This document shows positions 20,835-31,114 of a DNA stretch of 64,000 nucleotides, piece by piece (within the stretch, counting starts at the first letter, position 1; every line of letters starts with the position of its first letter). The notes below the pieces were generated by a model. The model did not search any database, had not been told where the DNA came from, and saw nothing but the letters and a program-made list of their open reading frames with translations. The position numbers and the translations under genes were made by a program. Source of the DNA: Cryptomeria japonica (Eukaryota > Streptophyta > Pinopsida > Cupressales > Cupressaceae); contig NC_081406.1 of NCBI RefSeq assembly GCF_030272615.1, positions 470,942,400 through 471,006,399 on the forward strand, written 5' to 3'.

Positions 20835-22217
20835 CTACCACTGTAGTTCTTCAACTATCAACAACTTCCTGCTTAATGCATCTTCCACCTTGTTGAGTTG
20901 CCCCTTCTTATGCTTGATGGTGAAGGTGAAAGATTGGAGGTATTCCATCCATTTCAAATGTCTATTGCTAAGATTCTCTTGAGTGTTAATATAACTCAAT
21001 GCCTGGTTATCTATGAACACCACAAATTCCTTTGGAAATAGGTAATGCCTCCATTTCTTAAGAGACTGCACTAATGCATACAACTCTAGGTCATAGGCTG
21101 AGTACTTCTTCTTTGCTTCATTAAGCTTCTCACTGAAAAATGCCACAGGTCTTCCCTCTTGACTCAATACACCCCCTACTGCAATTCCACTTGCATCACA
21201 CTCTAAAGTGAATAGCTTATCAAAAGTAGGTAGGAGAAGGATAGGTTTTGTGGCTACTTCTTGCTTCAACAATTGAAATGCTTTGTCAGCCTACTCAGTC
21301 CATTTAATCTTAGTTTTAAGGCCTCCTTTTATGGTGTCAAGGATTGGTGCACATATGCCACTAAAGTTCCTCACAAACTTCCTATAGAATTGAGCTAAAC
21401 CATGGAAACTCCTAACTTCAGTCCCTGTTCTAGGTGCAAGCCAATTCAAGATTGCCTCCACTTTTCTTGGATCCATCTTCAAGGTTCCTTTAGACACCAC
21501 AAATCCTAAGTAGACCAACTCTTGTTTCAAGAAGTCGCACTTCTCTAGGTTGATGGATAACTTCTCCTCATGCAAACTCTCTAAGACTAATCTCAAATGC
21601 TCAAGGTGCTCCTCTTTGGTTCTGCTATAGATGAGAATGTCATCTAAATACACCACCACAAACCTGCATGTGAAATCCTTTAACACCTCATTCATCAACC
21701 TCATGAAGGTGCTTGGGGTATTGGTGAGTCCAAATGGCATCACAAGCCACTCATACAATCCTTCTATGGTCTTGAAAGCAGTCTTCCACTCATCACCCTC
21801 CTTGATTCTAATCTGGTGATCACCACTTTCAAGGTCCAACTTGGTAAAGTACATAGCACCCCCTAAACAGTCCATCAAATCCTCTATTCTAGGAATACAA
21901 AACCTATAGCTTATGGTGATCCTATTGATTTCCCTTGAATCAGTGCAAAGTCTCCACTTGCCTCCCTTCTTTGATGCTATCACTATCGAGACTGCACATG
22001 GGCTAATGCTCTTCTTAATCAGTCCATGTTCCAATAACTCTTGCACTTGCATTTCTACCTCCTTGATTTGATCAGATGTGAGCTTATATGCAGCTTTGTT
22101 ATGTAGGGATGCACCTAGAAAAAAGTGTATTTGATGGCTTATAGACCTTCTTGGTGGGAGTGTTGCAGGTGCTCCATCAATCACTATGTCCTTATACTCT
22201 TGCAACATTTGCTTCAC
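20835..22217 (-). pseudogene. CHR-1 copy A reverse transcriptase and RNase H
   Basis: The Gypsy reverse transcriptase keeps its key blocks: LLEHGLIKKSISPCAVS, MYFTKLDLESGDHQI, MPFGLTNTPSTFMRLM and the intact catalytic box VVYLDDILIYS. RNase H follows with LECDASGIAVGGVL, NEAKKKYSAYDLELYAL and FVVFIDNQALSYI. A TAG at 21291-21293 replaces the CAG present in copy B. Copy A also has an in-frame TAG near 22236. A frameshift between 20835 and 20690 separates it from integrase. Confidence 0.9.
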
Positions 22218-22235
22218 CTACTTGGGTACTTCTTC

Positions 22236-22829
22236 CTACAACTTGTCTTCTCCCTCCTTTGGTTTCACAAAGATGGCACAATTCACTATCTCCTCCTCAT
22301 GTAGCAAATTGAAGAACTCTTTACCAGTAGCCAATAAGACACTAGGTGTTCTTGAAGTTCCCCCTTCATTCTCTATCAAGGACTGAATCTTGAAGGTCTT
22401 ACTATCCTTCTTGAATGATATGGAGTTCTCCTCTCCATCATAGATCACCTTCCTATCAAATTGCCAGGGTCTTCCTAGCAGCAGATGACAAGCATCCATA
22501 GGCAACACATCACAAAGGATCTTATCCTTATATCCTCCAATAGAAAACTCTACCCAAGTCTGCTCATTGACTAGCACACTCTATCCTTTCTTCAACCAAG
22601 TCACCTTGTAAGGGCTAGTGTGGGGTACTCTTGTGAGTTTCAATTTCCTAACTACCTCTTTTGATATGATGTTGTCAGTTGAGCTTGAATCAACTATCAC
22701 CTCGCACACTTTAACAAGAACTTTGCATCTCACCCTAAACAATGCTCTCCTATGTTTGGGTTCCTCCTTAACCAGCTGTCTGATCAAAATCCTATTGAAC
22801 ATCAGATTCTCACCAATTTCTAATTCAAT
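22236..22829 (-). pseudogene. CHR-1 copy A protease region
   Basis: A retropepsin-like domain is present: VIVDSSSTDNIISKEVVRKL holds the catalytic-type Asp-Ser triad, and HLLLGRPWQFDRKVIYDG is the usual hydrophobic-Gly-Arg-Pro-Trp block following it. Nonsense codons occur at 22581-22583 and 22236-22238. It shares its frame with the polymerase, as expected for a Gag-Pol polyprotein. Confidence 0.82.
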
Positions 22830-23953
22830 CTAGTCCACATCTGGTGTCTTGTTGCTTGAAGAGTCTTCATGAGCATAAGCAACCCTCTTTCCACTGTTTG
22901 ATGAGGTAGGCTTGTTAGGGCATCTATATGTCAGGTGTCTCAATTGTCCATAGTTGTAACACTTCATAGTTGCAAAGTAGGAGTTACCTCTGCCAGTACC
23001 TCTACCCCTACTTGGACCACCTTGTGCACCTCTTCCTCTAGAATGGCCCCCTCTAAGATTGGTTTCACTGACATGTTCTGTCAACTTGGCTTATCCTTGG
23101 TTCCTCTGCTCATTTGACTTGCTTTGGTAACCACCTCGGTGGTTCATTTGGTATCTACCTCTACCTCTACCCCTGTTATTGGAGTCTCCTTTCCTTTTGT
23201 TCCTCTCTTCCACCTTGATAGCAAGCTGATGATATTTTTGAACAGTAGTAGGAGTCCATAGGCTTATATCCTCTTGAATGTTCCACTTTATAGGCTGCTT
23301 AGATACCTAGCCACCTTAATAGATTCATCTTCTTGGACTTTGGATCTAAGACAAAGTTTTTGAAATTCTTTAGTGTAGGAGGTCACATCAAGGTCTTTTT
23401 GCTTCAATCCCTATCTCTTCTTATGAAGTTGGACTTCATAATCCTCTGGTAAGTAGTTCTCTTTGATCTTGCTCACCATGGCCTTCCAATTGGCAATAGG
23501 TAGCTTCCCCATGCTAACTCTCTCTTCTTGCAGATACTTCCACCTTGTTAAAGTTGCTCCCCTTAATCTTGATTTGGCAACCTTAACCTTTTGAGCCTCT
23601 GTCACTCCCTCACACTCAAAGTGGTTTTCCATGCCCTCAATCCATTCCATGACAGTGTCAATGTCCATCCTTCCACTGAAATGTGGCAATCCTTCAAAAG
23701 CTTTGGTGTTCAAAGCCTTAATAGCCTTCACAAAAGGTTCTTCATTAAACAAGGGATCTGGTTCAGGTATAATGTAATCTATGTCAATGGTTTTCTTGCC
23801 TTTACCTTTGGTGCCTTCACCCCAAGGTCCTTGTGTCCTCTGATCCACCACTTCTTGCAACTTATCCCTTATCTCGCTCATAGCTTCATCAAGGAGTCTA
23901 TTCTTCTCCTTCTATTCTTCTACCTCTCTAGCCAGCTCTGCATTAGTGACCAT
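22830..23953 (-). pseudogene. CHR-1 copy A gag
   Basis: It begins near the Met at 23953 (MVTNAELAREVEE then TAG) and continues through a capsid-like segment (FEGLPHFSGRMDIDTVMEWIEGME, a typical start of the Ty3/Gypsy gag fold; MVSKIKENYLPEDYEVQLHKK). An Arg/Gly-rich linker follows (GRGAQGGPSRGRGTGRGN). The nucleic-acid knuckle CYNYGQLRHLTYRC has lost its second Cys to Tyr and the usual Gly-His. One frameshift lies between about 23410 and 23085. Confidence 0.82.
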
Positions 23954-24017
23954 TCTGCTCTCCCCTACTGATTCACCAGTATATAGAGACATACACAACC
24001 CAACAAATCTTTAACTT

Positions 24018-24030
24018 GCTTTGATATCAA
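24018..24030 (-). promoter_or_regulatory. primer-binding site of CHR-1
   Basis: The minus strand reads TTGATATCAAAGC, two bases after the LTR end. It is a diverged form of the methionine-initiator site TGGTATCAGAGC. Confidence 0.7.
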
Positions 24031-24032
24031 TC

Positions 24033-25608
24033 TGATGGGATGGTGATAGGGATAGACTAGCCTAGTCTATGCTCTTAGATCCTTCCCTTGGATCACCTGG
24101 TGTTCTCTTCCCACCCTAGGGTCTCTAGGACTTCCCTTGCTTGAGGAATCCCCTAACCTTGCCCAATTCACCCACCAATGAGTTGCAATGCTGCTCCTAA
24201 GGTCTCACCTAATCATGAGACTCAAAACCCCTTACTATGGCTAATAAGGGCTTGGCTTGTCCTACTACTTCCTAGGTCTTAGCAAGGTTAGGTCAGGTCT
24301 ATTTCATGTTTTTTCCACCCATTCATGTTCCCCCAAGAGGTTTCAAGATTCCAACCCCTTACCAATTTCACTATTTTGTGTTTTTGCCTACAAAATAGGG
24401 CTACAAGGATTTTGACCAATTAGGCCTCCTACCCGGTCCTTTAGGGCTCCCTCTAATAAATGATGCACAAACTACCCAAACTCCCAAAATTCACTACCAT
24501 TCATTTGGCAAGGGCTCAAGGATTCCTCTAGTTTTGGGCCTCCAAGTGGCCGTACAGTGCCTTGGGCGAATTTTGGGGTTTTTAAGGGTTTTGTGAGGGT
24601 TTTATTGTCTGCTTGGGTCACAGTGTATGTTTAGTGTTTTAGCCACCTTGTCTGGATTGGTGGAGGATCCTCCTTCACACTAGTGGTGCTTCACACACTC
24701 CTCTACACCTCCTCCAAAGGGTGCACTCCCCTCTGACCAACCTTGCTCTCCAAGACCTCTGCAACTTAAACCCTTCCTAGTCGGGCATTGTTCAGTCTCG
24801 CCTACGATTAGGTTTTTTGATGGCCTCCCTACATTTTCAAGGGCCCTGCTTACTTTGAAATATAGTACAAGGTCTACACTCTCATTCCCCATGGTTTCAT
24901 GGTGGTTCCACAATGGGGAATGGAGTCATGATTCCATTTGCACAAACCAATCCAAACCTGGATAGTGAGAAGACAATTTAAAAATATTTACAAGCACACC
25001 AAACATACAAACAAAAACCTAATATAATTGCTCAAAATGAAATTATTTACACCATAGAAGACACTCCACATAGTTTTTCATGTAAATCAATCCATTAACA
25101 ATCTTCCTTTACTACATTTGTGCCGACTGGCAACAAAATTGCAGTCTCAGTCAGGTCACTTTGCTTGGGTCGTACAATGTCTGACATCCAACCCATTAAC
25201 TTAGGGTTTGGAAATACTTATACTACCCTCTCCTCGGCCTGTGTTCCCATATTAGGGTTGTCCATGCTACATTAAGGATTTTGACCTCATGGTGGAAAAG
25301 TTGCTTGACAACTTTTAAAAGTTGTCATGCAACTTTTGAGCAACTTTCCCAATGTTGCTTTTCTTGACTTCTAGACCCACATTGGGCAAACCTAAGGACA
25401 CCACCATGCTATGAAGGACCCCTAAACACCTCAAAGACACACATACCCTCTATTTTCAAGAAAATCTCAATTTTTGACTCATGACCCTAAGACCTCAACT
25501 AGGACAAATGAGCACATGGCTCTTTATTTTATATACAATTGCTTCAAAAGAAGCATAACACCAAAAAAAAAAGAAGGAGGAAGAGCTTGGAAGGGTGATC
25601 ATGCACCA
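24033..25608 (-). repeat. CHR-1 LTR, middle copy
   Basis: This 1576-bp LTR serves as the 5' LTR of copy A and the 3' LTR of copy B. It has the same ends as 17737-19333. Differences are scattered substitutions and small deletions, including one fewer GCAACTTTT unit and loss of a duplicated CTAGGACC. Confidence 0.9.
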
Positions 25609-25628
25609 TACTCCCCCTTTGCACACAA

Positions 25629-28540
25629 CTAAGAAATGGAAGAAGAGATGAGAGCTGGGTCAATGCCAAGTGTCTTGAACCTGCTCTCTTCAACCCAGGT
25701 AGCTTCAAACTTAGGTTGACCTGCCCACTTCACCAAGTGTTCCATGTAGACCTGGTGTCTTGTGGACTTCTTTACCCTAGATTCTAAGATCTCCTCTGCT
25801 ATAGGCTTCTTCACCTATGGTAAGACATTAACAACTAGGTCCTGCAACACCTTGGCTTGGTCCTCCTTTTGCCCTGCTATTTCACCCTTGTACATGATCA
25901 GGTCAGCTACATTAAAGACTGGTGATATAGCCAAATCTCAAGGTAGGTCAACCTTGTAAGCATTCTCCCCATACTTTGACAGAATTCTACAAGGTCCTAC
26001 CCTCTTCATTTGCAGTTTCGTAGGATTACAACTTTGCATCCTAGATTTGCTCAAATGGACCATCACAAAGTCACCCACCTTGAACTGAACCTCTCTCCTT
26101 TTCTCATCCATTTTGGCCTTTAGTTTTTTAGTGGACTCAAGGATGGCTTTCTTAACTAGCTCTTGGACTTCCTTGATGGTTTGAGTGAAGTCCTCTGCTT
26201 GCCCACTCTTCATTTCCAAGGTACCAAGGTCTCTCAACTCACATACTCCCCTTGAATGTCTGCCATACACAACCTCAAAAGGACTTCTACCAGTGGTCCT
26301 ATTCACACTGTCATTATATGCATACTTCGCTTGAGGAATGATTAGGTCCCATGTCTGCCCATATTCCCTAGTTAAACACCTCAACAAGCTGCCTAACACC
26401 TTATTGATGACTTCAGTCTGACCATCAATTTGTGGATGGTAAGCTGAGCTAAATGAGAGATTAGTTCCAAGTCTCCTCCATAATGTTTGCCAAAAATGGC
26501 CCATGAACTTGTTGTCCCTGTTTGAAACAATGCTTAAAGGGAGTCCATGAATCCTAACAATCTCCTTAAAGAAGAGATGTGCAACATAGCTAGCATCATG
26601 TTTAGTTTTACATGGAAAGAAATGGCTTATCTTGGAAAATCTATCTACTACCACATAGATGTTGTCCATACCTGTCTTTGTCTTGGGAAGTCCTACTACA
26701 AAGTCCATACTTACACGTTCCCAAGGCCTATTTGGGACTGGCAATGGTTGATAGAGACCAGCATTGCTTGATCCTCCTTTATGTCTTTGGCACACACCAC
26801 ATTGTTCTACATATCTTTTCACATCTCTTGGCAACTTTGGCCAGTAGTAGTACCTCTATAATAAATCCAAGGTTTTGTTGACTCTAAAGTGTCCACTTAA
26901 ACTGCCATTGTGTTTCTCTTGGATGAGGTTTTCCCTCATGGATCCTCTTGGTACACACAACTGATTACCTTTAAACAAGAGACCATTTTGGAGAGTGTAA
27001 TATGCATACTCACCATGGAAATGGTTCTCAAACTCCTTGCAAACCTTATAAGCTGATGAGAAGTCTTCATCTTCTTCATAGAGGTCCTTGAAACCTTCTA
27101 TTCCTATGCTCTGCAACTGTAATTCTTGAACTGTCAACAACTTCCTCCTTAATGCATCTGCCAGCTTGTTGAGTTGCCCCTTCTTATGCTTGATGGTGAA
27201 GGTGAAAGATTGGAGGTATTCCATCCATTTCAAATGCCTATTGCTAAGCTTCTCTTGAATGTTAATATAACTCAATGCCTGGTTGTCTATGAACACCATA
27301 AATTCCTTTGGAAGTAGGTAATGCCTCCATTTCTTAAGAGACTGCACTAATGCATACAACTCTAGGTCATAGGTTGAGTACTTCTTCTTTGCTTCATTAA
27401 GCTTCTCACTGAAAAATGCCACAGGTCTTCCCTCTTGACTCAATACACCCCCTACTGCAATTCCACTTGCATCACACAATAAAGTGAATAGCTTATCAAA
27501 AGTAGGTAGGAGAAGGATAGGTTTTGTGGCTACTTCTTGCTTCAACAATTGAAATGCTTTGTCAGCCTGCTCAGTCCATTTAATCTTAGTTTTAAGGCCT
27601 CCTTTTATGGTGTCAAGGATTGGTGCACATATGCAACTAAAGTTCCTCACAAACTTCCTCTAGAATTGAGCTAAACCATGGAAACTCCTAACTTCAGTCC
27701 CTGTTCTAGGTGCAGGCCAATTCAAGATTGCCTCCACTTTTCTTGGATCCATCTTCAAGGTTCCTTTAGACACCACAAATCCTAAGTAGACCAACTCTTG
27801 TTTCAAGATGTCACACTTCTCTAGATTGATGGATAACTTCTCCTCATGCAACCTCGCTAAGACTAATCTCAAATGCTCAAGGTGCTCCTCTTTGGTTCTG
27901 CTATAGATGAGAATGTCATCTAAATACACCACCACAAACCTACCTGTGAAATCCTTTAACACATCATTCATCAACCTCGTGAAGGTGCTTGGGGTATTGG
28001 TGAGTCCAAATGGCATCACAAGCCACTCATACAATCCTTCTATGGTCTTGAAAGCAGTCTTCCACTCATCACCCTCCTTGATTCTAATCTGGTGATCACC
28101 ACTTTTAAGGTCCAACTTGGTAAAATACATAGCACCTCCTAAACAGTCCATCAAATCCTCTATTCTAGGAATAGGAAACCTATAGCTTATGGTGATCCTA
28201 TTGATTTCCCTTGAATCAGTGCAAAGTCTCCACTTGCCTCCCTTCTTTGATGCTAGCACCACCGGGACTGTACATGGGCTGATGCTCTTCTTAATCAGTC
28301 CCTGTTCCAATAACTCCTGCACTTGCCTTTCTACCTCCTTGTTTTGATCAGGTGTGAGCTTATATGCAACTTTGTTAGGTAGGGATGCACTTGGAACAAA
28401 GTCTATTTGATGGCTTATAGACCTTCTTGGTGGGAATGTTGCAGGTGCTCCATCACTCACTATGTCCTTATACTCTTGCAACATTTGCTTCACCTCCTTG
28501 GGTACTTCTGCCTGCAACTTGTCTTCTTCCTCCTTTGGTG
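25629..28540 (-). pseudogene. CHR-1 copy B pol, truncated
   Basis: This is a second copy of the pol region in one frame from 28517 down to 25629, with stops at 27660, 26856, 25938 and near 25815 and no frameshift. It is better kept than copy A. It includes polymerase (CTVPVVLASKKGGKWRLC; VVYLDDILIYS), RNase H, integrase (SIVSNRDNKFMGHFW, where the usual Asp of SDRD is Asn; HPQIDGQTEVINKVLG) and the chromodomain (EEILESRVKKSTRHQVYMEH; LVKWAGQPKFEATWVEES). Protease, gag and the 5' LTR are missing: at 28540 it joins LINE-A. Confidence 0.9.
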
Positions 28541-29272
28541 GTCCTATTCTCTTTCAACTTTTGAATCAATCTGCTCAAACATTCTGCCAAAATAGTGAAA
28601 AGAATAGGCGAGATAGGAATCTGGATGAAGATACATTAATAAGAATAGAAAAATTTGGTGTAGATATCAGCTCTCTAGTGATTTTAATAACCTTATCATC
28701 AAATGCAAAGGCCTCCATAATACTAAAAAGAACCTACCATTCAACCCTATCATAGGCTTTTTCCAAATCCAGCTTGATGAGAAATCCCTCTTTGTTTGCA
28801 ACATTAAGAGAGTGGATATTCTCATGCACAAGAATTATAGAATCCAAAATGTGCTTGCCTAGGACAAATCCTTTTTGCTCCTCAGAGATAACAAGGGGAA
28901 GAATAGCTAGCAATCTAGAAGTCGAGACTCTTGAAATTATCTTGTAAAAAGAATTAAGACTTATTGGCCTAAACTTACCCATAGAATCAGCTCCAACCAC
29001 CTTAGGAATTAGAGCAATGAAAGTAGAGTTGATTTCGTTAAGAATTCTTCTGGATCCAAAGAATTCTTTGACAGCATTGACCATATCAACCCCAACAATG
29101 TGCCAATATTCCTGAAAGAGAAACATGGGGAAGTCATCCGGGCCCGGTGTCTTATCCCCTTGAAAGGAGAAAACAGTTTTTTTTAATTTCATCAACTAAG
29201 GGGATGGCAAATAATATCTTATTCTGATTAGGTCCAATAATATTAGGAATATTATCAACCGAATCTTGTTGC
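28541..29272 (-). pseudogene. LINE-A ORF2, reverse transcriptase fingers and palm
   Basis: An L1-type polymerase fragment. Order: FSFQGDKTPGPDDFPMFLFQ, STFIALIPKV, FRPISLNSFYKIISR, GFVLGKHILDSIILVHENIH, FLIKLDLEKAYDRVEW, and in another frame PISPILFTILAECLSRLI. The catalytic FADD box and all following sequence up to RNase H are absent because of the deletion at 28540. Its upstream end meets the COP-4 target duplication TTAAC (29273-29277), and the codons continue in frame into 36861 when COP-4 is ignored. Confidence 0.9.
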
Positions 29273-29277
29273 TTAAC

Positions 29278-30770
29278 TTATAGTTCTGATACTAATTGTT
29301 AAGTACAGATGTCAAGCAAACAAGATGAGAGGGGGGGGTGAATCATATAAACTTAATCTTCTGTAAAATCAAAAGATTCAACCTCGGTAGCTTAAACGGA
29401 TATATGTAATCAAAACTGTAAAACATGCAACCTTAAGAACACATAATCATAATAACACTCATAACACCAGATTTAACGTGGAAACCCAAATAGGGAAAAA
29501 CCACTATGGGATTTCGGACCCACTAAGAAATATACTCTTCTAGACTATGCTCGGTTAAAAGAAAATCTCGTTAAAGATTACAAACACATTGCTAGATGTG
29601 ACCCGGTTAAGGGATTTCCCTCAGATCTGTTAGGATCTTCACTTTGTTAGAAGTGACCTTGTCAAAGGATTTCAAACACTCATTTATAATGTCACCTTGC
29701 TAGAGGGTTTTACAAATAAAACTGTTAAGTCCACTCGGTTAAGATATTTTCTGTCACTTTACAAAATAACAGTAATAAAATATATTTGCAACTTCACATC
29801 AAAAATGCTAAAGCAGATTCTTATTTGCTCAATACAATCTAGTCATAGGACTTATCTTGTCCCTCTGCTGGGCTCTATACTCTGTTAATCAAATAGGTCT
29901 TCAAGCTTATGTGCTCAGTAATCACTATGTAGCATCCTTGTGCTTACACTTGCCCGCATACATTGTTTATCAACAATTCCTTATTTATAAACAATTTGCT
30001 AACCGCTGAATCTCCTTGATCACATATCCCATGATCAATCATAGCCATCAGATATTCAAACTTGACCAGGTTCAATGTATCCTTCGATCTAAAAACATTT
30101 TACCTTGTCTTGGAACTTGCATACATTTCTTGGAACTTATGCTAAGGTATTGCAGTTCAATCTGAGTTGTAGATCTTTCTGTTGATCTTCCATTGCCATG
30201 GATTCTTTAACAAACTTCATGCATGACATACCAATCATTTAATCAATTCCAGCTCATCAGCTTCCTTCATTAAATAACGCTTTTAATCATTTAATGCATT
30301 TTGTTACAGCTTGATTGCAACTCGGTAAATACTAAACTTCACTCGATAGACCTTCCGCCTTCATTAACCGATAGCGATAACCTTAGGGTTTACCGACTAG
30401 GTTTCTTAGGGTTTACCGACTAGGTTCTTTGCTCAGTAACATAGTATAGTATTAACCTTACAATTAACAACATATGTAGGATATCAAAACAATCTAAACA
30501 TCATGATCTCATCATTGTATAACTCAGTAGTAGTTGCCCATTGAATAACTTATTTCTCCCCTTATTCATCACATTCTTTCCGTGTCTTTTACTGACATCT
30601 TTATACTCATCGAATCATACTTCTTAAGATATGGAAACATCATACTGAATTAGAAAATCAATTTCTTGACATCAATGACAAAATAATAATATTAAGATAG
30701 TAAACATCCTTAATCAATTATATCCATAATCATCAACAACCTTCTCAATATCCTAATTGAAATGCTAACA
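29278..30770 (-). repeat. 3' LTR of COP-4
   Basis: On the minus strand it begins TGTTAGCATTTCAATTAGG at 30770, just after the polypurine tract (AAAGGGGGAGAT). It contains a poly-G tract in GAGAGGGGGGGGTGAATC near 29325 and ACGTGGAAACCC near 29476, blocks common in plant LTRs. Confidence 0.93.
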
Positions 30771-31114
30771 ATCTCCCCCTTTGGCATTGATGGAAAAACT
30801 AATTGATTTGACCTAATTGATTCTGAAATGCTCTCCCCCTGTCATAAGACTTCTCCCCCATACAATAGCCTTCTCCCCCTTTGACAACAATGCCAAAAAG
30901 TTAAAAAGCTAAAACATAATTTCTTCCGCTGAGAAGTGAATTCCTTGTTGTTATGTGTCAACTCAGTCTCGGTCAGAGCATTATGTCTTCAATTCTTGTT
31001 CCCTATATTTGTTTCCTGCACACCTTTAGAAAACATCCTAAAGTATGTAAATAAGCATCAATCCACACATAATATTCTGTAGATTCATCAAATTGATGCT
31101 TTCACCGAACTCTA
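30771..31114 (-). other. COP-4 3' untranslated region
   Basis: This non-coding stretch between the pol stop and the LTR has several CTCCCCCT blocks (30775-30880) that are polypurine tracts on the element strand. The one next to the LTR should be the functional priming site. No extra ORF such as an envelope-like gene is present. Confidence 0.7.

Larger units (their letters stand above)
17737..28540 (-). mobile_element. CHR-1: chromovirus tandem, LTR-interior-LTR-partial interior
   Basis: From low to high coordinate: LTR (17737-19333), a full interior (19334-24032), a second LTR (24033-25608), and a second interior cut at 28540 within the region before the polymerase. All are minus strand. The two interiors are closely similar where they overlap. 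A single insertion would end at 25608 with a target duplication, but instead the polypurine tract of another copy follows. At 28540 the sequence passes directly into the LINE-A palm region. So one end was lost in a deletion that also removed LINE-A sequence. An unequal exchange between copies is the simplest origin of the shared LTR. Confidence 0.85.
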
